From assembly GCF_036669915.1 (NCBI RefSeq), contig NC_089314.1, positions 6,781,778 to 6,845,777 on the forward strand: DNA of 64,000 nt, in the 5' to 3' direction. The stretch comes from Pocillopora verrucosa. Its lineage: Eukaryota; Cnidaria; Anthozoa; Scleractinia; Pocilloporidae. Shown here piece after piece: positions 24,642 to 37,983 of the stretch. The translations under genes were made by a program, and so were the position numbers. The notes under the pieces were generated by a model. It was given only the letters and a program-made list of their open reading frames with translations. It was not told the origin of the DNA and ran no database searches. Each line of letters opens with the position of its first letter. The first letter of the stretch is position 1.

Positions 24642-24914
24642 TTTCATTTGTTATCTTGTGCCAAGTGTCTCCTAGCGGTCTTCTGTGAATCATCCATGAA
24701 GTTCATATTCACCATATACAGATCGCAGATCCACAGATATAATCCTATAAACTTGTGCTGTTTACAATCGTTCCTTACAAAAGAGTAAATATAAACTTAG
24801 CTAGTAATTGAATGTCAAGTGTTGGAAAATTCTATTTGACACATGAATTGGAAGATAAGCTGTCTTTTTGTATCGTTAGATACACAAAGTAATAATAAGG
24901 CGCGTTAATCAAAC

Positions 24915-25631
24915 CTATACATGTCGTTGAGTGTACAGTTGCGGGTATGGTGGGCTGGTCTCTGTTACTTGCTGAGAATGAATGTTTTGTGCCGCCGAGG
25001 AAAATGCTGAAACGGCACTTGTTGTGGGTCCTGGTTCCATATTGCTGGTGTAGAGATGACTGGCCGTGTGTCCATGAGGGCCTGTTGGAGAAACCATCAT
25101 TTCAGTGGGACGGACTGGATAGGGTAAATCGTGCACGCTGTTAGCATGACTCGCAGCCGGTGGGAAGGCGTGAGTTTGTCTTTGAGCATGTACTGCAGCC
25201 ATATCATACATTGGGTAAGTAGCGTGTTGAGCTGCCATCTGATAATGATACTGCGGATACATGCTATCGGGTGCCATCGATGGTGGATACGCCGTTAATT
25301 TCATGGCGGCAGGATGGACTGCAGGCTCTGTTCCTGGGTAGGGAAACGAATATGTCGTTTTCTTCATTATCTGCTTCTGTTTCCTTCGTCTTGGTTTGTA
25401 TTTATAATCAGGGTGTTCTTGACTGTGTTTCTCTTGTAGTCGTTTGGCCTCCTCTTGGTAAATTCGCTTGTCTTGGTCCTTCATTAGTTTCCACTGCGCT
25501 CCCAAAACTTTGCTGATCTCCGAGTTGTGCATCTTCGGATTCTCTTTGGCCATGGCTTTTCGTTTCTCTTTTGACCAAACCATAAAGGCATTCATGGGTC
25601 TTTTTATGTGATTTGGATCCGTCTTGCTCAT
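24915..25631 (-). CDS. Sox transcription factor, SoxB-like, single exon
   Basis: 238 residues from the ATG at 25631. An HMG box occupies about residues 9-81 and begins almost at the N-terminus. It has the Sox signature [10 protein letters not shown] (11-20), the conserved core [12 protein letters not shown] (30-41), W47 and [13 protein letters not shown] (72-84), the last also a nuclear localisation signal. These HMG-box residues fit group B best, and the very short N-terminus (8 residues) is as in Sox14/Sox21-type proteins. The rest is low-complexity Tyr/Pro/His/Met/Ala, resembling transactivation regions; no group-specific C-terminal motif is recognised. It differs from bilaterian SoxB in KEKRKAM and [12 protein letters not shown], so it may be a cnidarian-specific B subgroup. 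The box bends DNA in the minor groove at ATTGTT-like sites, and SoxB genes act in neural and ectodermal programmes. No intron, as is usual for this group. Confidence 0.93.
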   Translation of the reverse strand: MSKTDPNHIKRPMNAFMVWSKEKRKAMAKENPKMHNSEISKVLGAQWKLMKDQDKRIYQEEAKRLQEKHSQEHPDYKYKPRRRKQKQIMKKTTYSFPYPGTEPAVHPAAMKLTAYPPSMAPDSMYPQYHYQMAAQHATYPMYDMAAVHAQRQTHAFPPAASHANSVHDLPYPVRPTEMMVSPTGPHGHTASHLYTSNMEPGPTTSAVSAFSSAAQNIHSQQVTETSPPYPQLYTQRHV

Positions 25632-28019
25632 TATTATCTTGTCTCTGCGTCAAAACTTTGTAAGTGTGTTATCCCTCTTGTGTATCCAGTGAGTAGCAAG
25701 CCGTGTCAACTGCTCTGTCCTTCAGTTCAAAGCCATAGTTTCGTGTGCAATATTCGACAAAGCTATTTACATTTCTGGCGTTGCATGTGAACAATGGGTT
25801 TTTTAGAAATCTTTAATTACCATAATCATTCCAAACATCAAAAGGACAAAACACAATAGAGCAAGTATTCAACATATTTACTTGAATAATTAATTATTTC
25901 AGAGATCCTTTACTATTGCTCTTTCCAATCACTGTTATCATTTTAGCGTCCATCTTCAATTCTAAAGCTTTTGTGGATTGTACAATGTCAAGCGACGAGT
26001 GAAAGTCTGATTTCAAGTGAAAAATGTCGCTGCTTGTTAAACCTCATTTTCATTAGAACACAGCTGGGCATCCGTGAGATTAATCATTTCAAAGTTAATA
26101 ACATGTTTGCTTTAATATTTATGCCCAATTTAAGCGAATATTGCCATAAGTATATTTCCAAACTGGTACAGAAACAATGGTGATTTTCATTGCATTGTTG
26201 CTCTTTGGCGGGATTAAAGAGAATTTAATTAATCTATACATTCTACGACGTCGAGGTAAAAAATAAGGTTAAAAGGACCCAACAGCGGGCAATTAAATTG
26301 AAGGTCTGGCTAGTAATTCATATTCATGATAAACACAGCGTTCTTGAAAAGTTTTCTGACAGTTTTATTGTCATGCAGATGAATCAATTTACAACAAGCC
26401 TAGAGGCCTTTTGAAGTTGCGTACACAGATCCGTTATAGATAAGCGAGATCAACCGTGAATGTTTGATGACTACTCAGTTGCTGGCAAATATTGAATTTA
26501 ACCACTCGAGTGGTATTAACCACTAGTTAGTTACTTCATACTCAGTCATAGCCATACAAATTTAAATATCAATTTAACAAGTCGGCCACACAATGGACAG
26601 ACAATATAATCCTTCATATTCCACTTGACCTAATTTTTGTTTAACTTCTTTAAAGATGTTCCGTCGAGATTTTCAAAAATCAGAGATAAAAATTGAAAAA
26701 AGGGCTCGTAAAACGCCAGAAACGGCGTCTACAAAGTTATCGTTTCGAAGGTCAGATAGCGACCGCTTAAACTCTCTTAACGGAATTTTACATGATAGAA
26801 GATCCAGAACAATAGGATGATTGGCTTTGTGTCTTTTTATATTTCGGTAGTGTTTGGACATGATCTAAGTTCCATAATTAGAAGAAATGAAGAAGGAAAA
26901 CTCAGTCAACTCTTGAAACTTGCTAATTGCCAGGCTTTCAAAAACTCGTCACTTTATGGCGTTAATTAACAAAGAAAACTTGCTAAACATCTCAACGGAA
27001 ACCACCCAAACAGCATCAGGAAACGCGCAAAAATATTGTTCTTTTGTCCAAATTTAATAGAAAGAAATACACACTGTCCTACTCACTACGAGAATAAGTG
27101 AAAAAAGACAATATTGAATTACTAATGAAAAAGATAGAAACACGAAATTAAACCAACTTCGACCTTTCCCATAATTTGAGGGAGAATGGGAAACACGAGC
27201 CATAGAAGGCCCCGATTCACGCTGGTTTCCGTTCTCCCCATTGAAATAAGTTAATAAACAGACAGGCAATATTTTGGTCCTTTTTTATCGTCCATATACT
27301 AATTCTATCAACCATTTATATACAGATTCAAGCTATGCAGAGCCGGTCGCCCTTTCGAATATAGATCCGATTTCCTGACTCACTCTTTGAGTCAAACAAA
27401 GCTACCTTTTCCTTTTCTCTTCGATATTGATATGCTTGTTGGTTAGTGTAGTTTTATTTTTGATGTGCAGGGCATCCTCTTGACCTTTTCTTAGCTATAC
27501 GTAGACATGTAAGAATCGCCAACTATTTTCTCGTCAGCATTATCTTTCACTCTTTTTTTTTCAGCTCGCATCTCGCGGATCCGTAAAGCTTTGTCCGGCC
27601 CTTCTCGCGCCACCGTGCACGGTCATCTTACGGGGCGGCATGGGTCTTATGATAAATGTTCGATTCCATAATCAGCATAAAATCACTTTAAAAAAAAAAT
27701 AGATCAGGAAAACAGATTTCGATATGATCGGTCATTTATCAGGTGTCTTCATCTCTAGCACTTTCGTTAATTAAAAGAAAAAAATACTCCTTAAAAGAGA
27801 CAAAGGAAACATATTTTCGCGTACAGATGGCTTTGGAAAATACACGAGACTTTTCTTAAAGAGTGATCTAAGGCACGTTGGCTAACGTCAAGTATTTATT
27901 TGGAACGTGGTCAGAAAAGCTTCTTTCTTTTGTCATAAGGTCTAATAATTGTATTTTGGCACTCATGGCCGACACTATATTATTGAGTTTGTCTACTGGG
28001 TTACGTACTGAAACCTAAG
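25632..28019. other. Upstream region of the Sox gene, no gene seen
   Basis: AT-rich, no exon recognised. It is a natural place for Sox enhancers, but nothing can be shown from one sequence. Confidence 0.4.
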
Positions 28020-28432
28020 ACAGCCATTAAGCCAGTCAGTCAATTAGTTCGACAGTGAGCAAGTCAAACTGTCAGACAGTCGGTTAGTTCGTCAGGCAGT
28101 GAGCAAGTCAAAAAGTCAGTTGGTCAGTCAGTCGGTTACTTAGTCATGCAGTCAGTTAGTCAGACCGTTAGCCATACAGTCCGTCAGCCACTCAGTCATT
28201 AGCCTGCCAGCCTACAATTGCGTCAGTCAGTCGTTCATTCAGTTTGTAACGCAGTCTGTCAGTCAGTCACTCATGCAGCATTCGTCTAGTTAATTAGTCA
28301 GACAGTGAGCCATACAGTCAGTCAGTCAGTTATTCATGCAGTCAATCAACTAGCCAGCCAACTAGCCATTCAGTTGGTCGTACATTTTGTCAGTCAGTCA
28401 GTCAGTCGGTCAATCAGACAGTCAATCAGGGA
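28020..28432. repeat. Degenerate (GTCA)n tetranucleotide satellite
   Basis: About 410 bp dominated by gtcagtcagt, with substitutions at many units (gtcaattagttc, gtgagcaagtca). Higher-order phrases such as 'gcagtgagcaagtcaaa' recur near 28053 and 28098. Non-coding. Confidence 0.85.
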
Positions 28433-31400
28433 CAAGTATGAATAACATCAGTCTCTTTTTCATCACAAGATATAGAATCACTTCTGTAATATTTTGTAGG
28501 AATCAACAATTTCAAAAATATGAAAACGAAGGATAACAAGCCTAATATTGTAAAGGCGTTTGAGAACTCTGAAGATTCACAACGCTATATTCCATTTGAA
28601 CATAAGACTACTTTCACAATAATCCTTTAAACGGAACTTTTAGGGATTTATTTCTAAAACAATACTCAGTGTCCTTTTCTTGAGAATAAACTCTCTGAGA
28701 GGACGAAGCTCTATCTAACTGCACAATCATTTTGTAAATTTTCCTGGCCTGAATTTCTCGAGAAGTTTTAAACATTTATGTCCTATGGTATTTTTCTAGA
28801 ACGCACTGAATCGTGGTAAGAAGAGCTTTAAAGACACCATACACTGAAACACTGTACGTGACGCCAGGAATAATTAAACTGCTTATAGTCTTCCTTATTA
28901 CTTAACATGGCAACGATCTAAGAATAAAACAAAGCACTCATTTGACCAAATAAGTTTGCAATGAATATGAAACGTAAACTTGCCATCTTCATAAAAATTA
29001 TGGCATAAAATATAGAGAGAGGTATTCTGCGGAATAAAATCTATTTAAGGAATAGTTTAGCGTAACCTGCCTTCTGAATGGAAATCTCCTTGCACGTGCA
29101 AAGTTCGCTGGACCACCCTAGAAGCTGTACCACACGACGATCCGAACTGTCTATTCCATTGCACTCGAGGGGCATAGTGCTATATCAACTACAATTCAAC
29201 AACACCGAGTCTTTCGCGGAGCTGATCTCGAACTCGTTGAGAAAAAGCACTAGATAAACGCGGCAACTGACCCTGCCTAAGGTGATGACATAATTTTCAT
29301 GTTGCTATAGATGTATGAAACCATTACTTACAAATCTCCGCTGTCTACCTGTCAGAAAACCGAGTTAAGCGATTCACTAAAAGTAAGTTTCTTTGACGTG
29401 ACTGCCAGTCTAACGTCTTACGCAGTCGAATCATATACAACAGGTGGACAAACCCAACTGACATTGAAGAGCCACCTTTAATGATTCCCTGATAATCGTC
29501 CACTATTTGTCTCGATCATACACTGCCCTCTGGGATCTGACCCACAACGTACCAGTCCAGTGCCGAATATCTTCCTCCCACCTCATTTTTTGCCAGTCTC
29601 CTATCTCCGTCTTGGTAATGCGCTATGTGTGTTGCCTTTTTGTAAAGCCAATTAATCTCAGAATACGAATGGGTACCCACCAACTATCAGCGAGGGACTG
29701 GGCTGATAAAATGCTGAAGGAAAACTGGTAATGAAACCGTCGTCGAGCTTTTCTTCTAGCACGCAAACCAGGTATGATCGAAAAAGTAAATTCGTAATGA
29801 ACTATCGTCGCTAACCCTGAGTACTGGTACGAATCATAGTGCTTTGCAGTCTTCTGCCTCTCAGTGCCTTTCCCAACTCAGGAGTAACAAAGAGTAGCAG
29901 CAAGGTGCTGGGACGGTAAGTTTCACCAGCTATGGACCAAAATCTTTTTCAGAAAAGAAAAACTAATATTCCTAATCGCCTCATGTAACGTTGAATGCGA
30001 CCGTACAAAGTGGCGGAATTTTTGCATGAACATACATTTGATGCAAATTGAAAACATGTACCTTTTCTATTAATTTCCTGTCCTTTCCCAGGCCTGTCAA
30101 TCTACTGGTTTAAAGACTCACATTCAAACTTGTCCTCCTTTTGTCACAAGTTTGGCATCGAAAAGATCTGTTCATTGATCCCTCTGCATTTTACACCACA
30201 TTGCTCTTTTACTGCATTACTTAACAACTGTACAACAGTAAGCAAATGCAGTCATAGACTATCTATAAGATGCTGTACTTAATTCAATATAGCTTCTATT
30301 GAGCAGTATTTCCATTCGTGCCATCTTTAAAACCTGATCTTCGAGGAAGAATGCGAAAGAAGACTTTTTCAAATAAAGATCCACAACACTCATGTACCGT
30401 TTGCTAAGAAAAACCGGCAAAATTAAGAAGAAGCCATCAGTTACCAAGAACTAATAACGAACCTTTTAGAATGGTCTAGTCGTAGTCAGGTACTATCCTT
30501 TTTCTTTGTAAAATAACAATAACGCGTAAACAACTTTGTTATATGGCAAAGTATTCTTGAGATAAATCTGAGTGTTCTCATTAATTCTTACTTGGTCAGG
30601 ATTATGCCATACGGAACGTTTCCGTGGAAACGGTCATAGGCCGTGTATTTCTGTTCACAAATTCATTATAAACAAGTTTGGTCCAAGTGTCTTACAATAA
30701 ACCACTTAAACTACCACGACCTCGGGCCAATATTCCTCAGTATGGCCCTCACGCTCGAATAGTAAGAACAAAATTTTGGCTATTGAATGGAACGCAGATA
30801 ATTTTGAGAGTTTACAGTCATCACCAGGAATGTAGGAATCGAGAAATGATTGAGAGAAAAGAGTTGGCTCGTAAAGAAACAATAAGAAAATTCATGAGCC
30901 TGAAAAGTGTGAGGACATTTTAAAGGAAAAGAAAGATATTTCCTGTTGTAAAGAGGCATCACCAATTACTGAGGTGATAGGGAAGACAAGAATCTATTCT
31001 TGTTATCTCAATATTCGTCTAGGAGACGGAGGTAAGGTCGGGAGGTGCTTATTTTAGGGGGCATTTATTCTAAACCTTTTTGTCGATGGAGGAAGCACTC
31101 AATTGGAGGAGGCACTTAATCGAGGGTAGTCAATTACTAAATAGAAATTTAAGTTCCGTGCCATTTAGTTCTCTTGCTTCGATTTCCATAAGATTCTATT
31201 TACCTATAGTTCAGTTTTTGTAGATTTCTTCTCGGACAAATCTGTCAAACTTAAAGAGGAAATATTACGGAGAGGATTCGCGTTTTTAATTCATTATTGT
31301 GATGGTAGAGTCACGAACACGAGATCAAGGAATAATATTATCATTAGATATGGCTCAAATTGTCGGTTTAAACTTTCCATAAAAATAAAAAAACACTTTA

Positions 31401-33735
31401 TTTCAACTGGATTGACGTTTGCACCTAAACTAAATGGATGGCTTGAAACATTTTTCTTGAGCCGCCCTAAAGTTAATGTGTTTGTAGTATGGTTTAACTG
31501 TCACCTTGTGTCTCATTTTAACTATCCTGTTTCATAAATCATATCAGACTTTTATGCAATGTTTCAGCTGAATATCATAAACTTTAGCCTTATATGGTAT
31601 TTGCATAAAAGTTAATCTCTAACAGACGGCTTGGCAAAATATTCTTATTTCATATTTCATTGGATAAAATGTTGTATTTTTGTTAGTCTGAATTGTGAAA
31701 TTGTGTGCCATAAGTCCAACTCCGTAATTGTTTTCTAAACGATGACTCATGAGCTATTTGAGATACAGAGGAAGGAAGGAACGCACTACCCACCCATTCC
31801 ATCCCCCTCTTGACACCATCCATCATTTGAGAGGCTTGGACATGACAAAAGTTGTCGTTAATGAATCACCCAGACGTGACCTTTGTGTCCTGCCCACAAC
31901 TTCCCACATCAAGCTGGTGATAGGAATCACCCGATGGAAAAAAGCTACCTTCGTTCCGCCGCACCACAGCTCACTGACTTGTAACTGATCAAGACACTTT
32001 CATTAGCCATTTGGAAAATGCTTAAAAAATTCTCTGAATCAAGTTAGCACAGGGCGCGCAGAAATCATAGTTTGGAGGGCGAGTAGATGAGTCTAATCTG
32101 TGGCTGATCAACCAGGTTCCACGATCTCTTTGTTGCTTATTCTCATCTCTTCCCAAAATTTTCTCCACGCTCTCCCACAACTGGAAAACACTTTTTGGAA
32201 TTAAACGGCGACCAAATATTGGTACGTTTTTAAAAAATTAAGGATATTTCATGTCAGCGCAGAGATGCGAATTTCATTCTTACGAACTGTTGGTATCTCC
32301 ATGGACGACATGTAATGCATGTACGACTTGTAAAGTATATGTTTCCTGAGATAGTTTACCTCTCAACGTGACGAATCAAATTTTTTGAAAGAATATTTAT
32401 TGAGCGGAACCATCACCCCTACGAACATGACTACTTCAAACAAAAAGATAGCACACTTTCCCCTAACTTAAACGTACGTCCGTATGGAAAATAAAGACAG
32501 TATAGGTTATCAAAGGCTTCCAAACTATTCATACTAGCCGAAAAAAAGATATGTTACATAAGGTTTATACCTTTCATAGATGCATGCTGATGGAGGCCAA
32601 CGTTGCTGTGATATCATTTTCCCTTTGTAAATTAATAACGCTTCGTTAGAAGAAAAATAACACTTATTCTTCAGATAAGCATTCAAATTTGTGTTCAATT
32701 TCGTTTACTTTTATATTCTGTATTCAGATCACACTTGATTGCCAGCAATTGATTCAATTGTTCTGTTTGTGCTCATACAAGAAACTAACTAATAATTTTA
32801 AAATTTGGTAGCCAAGAATTGCATGAGGCATATTTCCTTGTTTTCCTCTTGGGGGTGAAATAGAGATGGACGATCTGTCGTTTGATGATAGAGTGCACCT
32901 CAAATATGGACGCATTAAAATCATCTCTGTTTAAAGAAACATAGAGGCCAGTTTAGATAATTTCAGAGATATTGCTCTTTTATCGATTTAATAAGGCTCA
33001 TTCGAAGAGTTTTTTTTTGTGAAATAATTCACTTAAGTTAGGCAAAAATAAAACCTTAAATTAAATAATATTTAAGTAATACTTCGAGAACTTCTGCTTT
33101 GAGTGGGCAATTATTTCGCAATCAATATTGATCTGTCATATTTATGAACCGTCAAATAAAAGCTCCACAGTTTCTATTTATTTCTATAGATTTATTGTCA
33201 ATATTTTCGTTATCAGCTTATATCAAAAGTTTCTTAAGATGAACAACTGAGTGATGATCAAATGCACAGTGAATAAATTTTAATATTTCCGTGAATTTGA
33301 ATTAACATTGCACCGTCGGTTGTCGAAGGAAACATGGAAGTGTTGTCGCACTTCCCCGACAAACCATGGCAAACAGTTGACATTCGATATTCAAATACAA
33401 TACGGTAATGATGCCATTAATATTTCTGCCAGTCACATCGCTGCTTAACTGGTCGATATTGTTTTCTTTGTAAATCACGTACGCTGATTGGCTGCTCACG
33501 ACAGGAAATTTACAATCGCGCCAAGATCGAGCGGGTGGCTAAAAACGAACCACTCACGACAGCTGTGTGTGTCTAAGTGACGATTCACTAGAATAATTAC
33601 TCTACCGCAAAACGCGCAGCCTGTAGGTAAGAGAAAAAAAACATGACCCACCAAGGTTTGAAATAACACAGAATTTTCGCGATAAAGCGCTCCACACTGG
33701 GAACTTTGAAGGCGCCTATGGGATAATCTTGCGTT
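28433..33735. other. Intergenic, no gene seen
   Basis: Open frames (29507-29731, 30678-30923, 31749-31988) are short, isolated and without domain features. No repeat family recognised. The last few hundred bases should hold the promoter for exon 1a of the RASEF-like gene. Confidence 0.4.
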
Positions 33736-34049
33736 ATGGCTGAATTAGAGGATGTGATACCCCGTGACTTGTTCGGTGCGGTAGACTTAGATGGAAGCGG
33801 GTACATCGACCGAGAGGAATTAGCCGCAGTCTGCGATTTGGACGCTCACGATTTGGCGGAAGTTTTTGATAGGCTTGATGCAGACAAGGATGGAAGAATA
33901 AGCATCGAGGAATTCTCAGAAAATTTTAAAAAGTTCAAGTCTGTGGTGACGGGCGTAAAAAGGAGAAAATCTGACCGATCTTCATCAGTTGATGTTGACT
34001 ACGAGGACTTGACAGACCGACTGGGACAGCAGTTTAGTCTACTAAGTGG
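33736..34049 (+). CDS. RASEF: RASEF-like alternative first exon 1a (two canonical EF hands)
   Basis: From ATG 33736, 104 codons plus 2 nt, ending LLSG at the donor gg|GTAAGT. EF loop 1 is residues 17-28 ([12 protein letters not shown]) and loop 2 is 48-59 ([12 protein letters not shown]). Both have ideal calcium ligands, with Gly at position 6 and Glu at 12. It then has a basic linker ([11 protein letters not shown]) and a helix ending [12 protein letters not shown]. It lies 6.2 kb upstream of exon 1b and has the same exit phase and end, so it can join the same exon 2 or 3. It could instead belong to a separate small gene whose other exons I do not see. Confidence 0.8.
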
Positions 34050-37000
34050 GTAAGTGAATTCTTCATAGAAAATTGTGAGGAAGCTTGCGTAGGCCTGAGA
34101 AGAAAAAGTTACGTTGACTTACGTTATTGCCAGAAAGAAATATATACACCCAGAAATCAACCCGCTACTCACGCATGATTGATTTTTTTTAATTTCACCG
34201 ACTGTATTTCTGTAATACCCCGTTAAAACTCGCTAATTACGTATAGTATCAAGTACAAATCGTTTGCTTTTACCACCAAGCCACGCTTCGAATAACAGTG
34301 ACAACTCTTCGACAATATCTACGTGAAGTTTTTGATTCGACTCGCGTGCGAACACAACCATTAGTCGTGCATCCACTTGAGACCTTAAAAAGCAACTTGA
34401 GTAATTTTCATGGAGATATCCAGTTCTCAAGGCGGGGTAAAACACCCGATTCGCTAATTCTTTTGAAAAATCGACAAGAACTCATGAAGGATGCAGCTTA
34501 ATACTAGAATAAAATTGAGCAATTTATATACGATTTATCCATGATATTGCTAGTTTATCTGGCGCTGAACAGCAAAACAGTCTCAATTACAAAATTACTG
34601 GCATTTGCGTGATTTTTCCCGCAAGGACACCAAAATGAACACCAAAATGAACCACACTCTGCATGCAGGTGAGTTTTACAGCATTTATCACAACCTTTTT
34701 AACCCATGCGTGAGGTACTTGAATTCTAATTTGCAGAATGTATCTAGTCTAGATAAGTTAACTTGTTTTTATATTGTTAGTAAAAGTCAAATCAGGTCGT
34801 ATATAACATGGAATGTCACAAACGAATATCAACTGAATTTGTTAACAACATTTTCGACAAATTATTTTCGACGAAACAAATATAACACTATCGTTTTAAA
34901 CTTCTGACGCTGATTCGCTTCTAAGTTGACTTTGCTGATCCACACAATTTATTTCATAAGTTTAGTTAATCGTCTCAGTGCCAGAGAGCAAGGGATGTTT
35001 CCTAACAGGGAATATTTCAATTTTTTTTACAAAATGAATAACACGCACAAATAACGAGTTTTATGGCCAAAAAATTGATCACTAAAATATCAGCACGGGA
35101 TATCACGTCCTATAAAATCAAATTTTAGGACAGCAGAAGCCCCAAACACATCTAGGACTTCGCGTTAATTAAAGAAGAGAATCAAAACTACTTCTTTTAA
35201 AAAAGAGAATTGCAACGAAGCTTCAAACCGCTCAGAATCTTGATCGCAAATGGTACACCTATCGTACATTTTAGAAAATATGAAAGATCTAAAATTGTAA
35301 ATTATTTTTAGCCCTCACTTTATCTCTGTCGAATGTATTTATTATTCATACTCTCTCCCCCGAAAAAACAAACATTATTCAAATGACATTGGATAAATTT
35401 CACTCGGTTTCTGAATTTCATATCATTGGAAAAATATTCCTCTCTCTGTTGTTCTTTTCGTTTTTCGAAGCTTGACTTTCGATGCTCGGGTTTCGTTTAA
35501 GCTATCGTAATAGCTAAGGGCCAACCAACAAGTGATAATTTCCCTTTCAATCTCTTTCACTCCATATTATTTGTTGATCCATTAGTATGGATGTTTTCCC
35601 AACAGTTTTGTAGCGTGGAAACAGATTGAAAAATTCAACTCGACTCGAAAGTCACCAATGTTCCGGATGTCTTCGCCGCTGGAAGAGATCCCTCCAACTT
35701 CATATCTCCATGAAATTATTCAAACCTGAACTCTTTCCATTAAAATTTTAATATAAAAATCAAATCGATACGAAAGTCTGGTTTCTAAGAAAACACTCTA
35801 TTTTGGAAAGAATGCGAAAACCAAAAGGCGATTTTTGAGCGCAGGTAGGAGGTAAAAAACCCGCATGGAGCAGTGTTAGTTCAACAAAATTTGTATTTGC
35901 TAGTTATAACCTAGACACTTTTTTTTTAGTTTACGCAAAAAGAAAAAAGAAAAACAAAAACGTTCGTTTTTCTTGATACCCAACGTGTCCTTAACTCATT
36001 TATACCTCTTGGCCTAGCATAAGTTGACAAGTAGAACAATGCACCTTCAAATAATCGGACACCTTTGGGTTAAAATGCACCTTAATCTGCAATTTTTATC
36101 GTCAAGGTCATCCTGTTTCTCAACGACTACTTCAACTGAATGTAACTAAGGCTCTATATTTCTCTCTAACAAATTCTCTGCGAGAAGATCTTTCTTCTGT
36201 CACCTTCAGTTTTAAATTAAAAGGGAAATTTCACTGGATGGATGCTCTTTTCAAAAATAAACCGGCGGTCTATATGCAAAGGTGCTGATTACAAAGTGTT
36301 GCACCAATTAAAACCAGAGTCTTAAACAGACATACGCCAAACGATCAAAGTGAATTTATCTTGCAGATCCGAGCCATTATAAAGATCAAAATTTTCTCTT
36401 TCTCTTCAAAGAGACAAATGAAAACAAAGTTCAAGAAGTGTCAATTTTTCGAATAATAACAAGAAGGTACTCTTTATGAAAAAATTGATGTGTAATTGTC
36501 GCGCTGTAGCATTTGCTTAAGCAATATTTTTACGGTTTTTATACGTTATTTAGAATACTGTCACTTCAAAATTTATACTCTAAGTTAAAAGGAAATTCTG
36601 GCAAAATAGATTAAAAAAAAAAAAAAGGAATTGTATCAGTGTAGCTCTAGAGTCTTGAATTCAATAATTTATCTTAGCAGGTGCCAACTACTTAACGAAC
36701 ACAAATGACACAACGCCGCCAATAAGCAAATACGCAATTAAAAAAAGGCAAAGTTAGTTTGTTTTCTATAAAAAAAAAAACGTCGAGGTGGGACAGTTTT
36801 TTAGTTACACATCAGGCAGCTGGTTGCTGGGAGTTTTAACTCACGGAAAGTAATCATTCTTTTCTCGCCATAAAATCAGTTTATATTTTATATTACGAAA
36901 CACCCACTCGCACAAGAGACAATCGATGCCTTTTCATCTATAATCAGCAGCAATGTCTTAACCGTTTTACACCCCGACATCAGTATCCATCTTCTCCATA

Positions 37001-37952
37001 CTTTTCACTACACATTTCCTTTGGTTCTAACGAGGAGAATTCGTTCATCAATCAAAGCCTCCTTGATTGGTGATCATTTTTTTCTTCAACTCGTGATCTT
37101 AATGAATGATTCAGCTGTATCACAGTGAGGAGAAAATAGATGCTGGTCACTCTTAAAGTTTAAAGGCTTCAAAGATGTGTGCTCTTAGTGTGAATGATAA
37201 GTTAGAATTACTTAAATTTCTCTCCCCGTGAAAAAGTTGTTTAAAATAAAAAAATTTCATGCCTATTCATTTTGGAATCCGATATAGACGTGCCACTGGT
37301 GATGTCGCAACAGAATTAGACTTTCGTTCAAAATCACATGTTTTCTTCGCGATTAATACACGATTGATTAGCCTGACTCTTACCTTGTCAGACAAAACAA
37401 TTCAACGTTCATTTCTCAATAAATATTTTGCTTACTTTGTGCAATAAGGCAGCTCCAAAAATTGTTTTCTTATGTTTGAAATAATTCAACAAAGGAACCC
37501 AAATTACCAATCAAGCTTCCTTATCCCTCAGGAACATGTGACCTGTTGAAAAGTGAAGGTCCGTAATTCTACTGAAGGAATTATTAAGTGCTTTATAACA
37601 TACATGAAAAAATTACGCGCGACTGACTGACTGAAAACGAGTGTATTTTCATGTAAAACGCGTGCAAAGTTGTAAAAAGAGTGAAAAGTTATAACACAAG
37701 TGCAAATTACAAATAGCGCGCGCTGCAAAAATTTCATTCGTCTTGACTTTCTGTGATGAGTTTCTTATGTAAATTATTAACAAGTAAAAATATGATTTCT
37801 GGTGCAATTTGGTGTAGGTAAGCAGTTGGAAATTTTTCAAAGACTACAAATTGCACTTGCCCTATAGGCTCGTGAAGTTTTGTTGTCCTTGAAAAATTTA
37901 CTCGTGCTTATAAACCCTTTACACCCTAAGATCAGTATGCATATTCTCTAAA

Positions 37953-37983
<31 letters not shown>

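Noticed and set aside
28020..28432. CRISPR-like array of short repeats
   Set aside because: The units are contiguous degenerate tetranucleotides with no unique spacers, in an animal genome.
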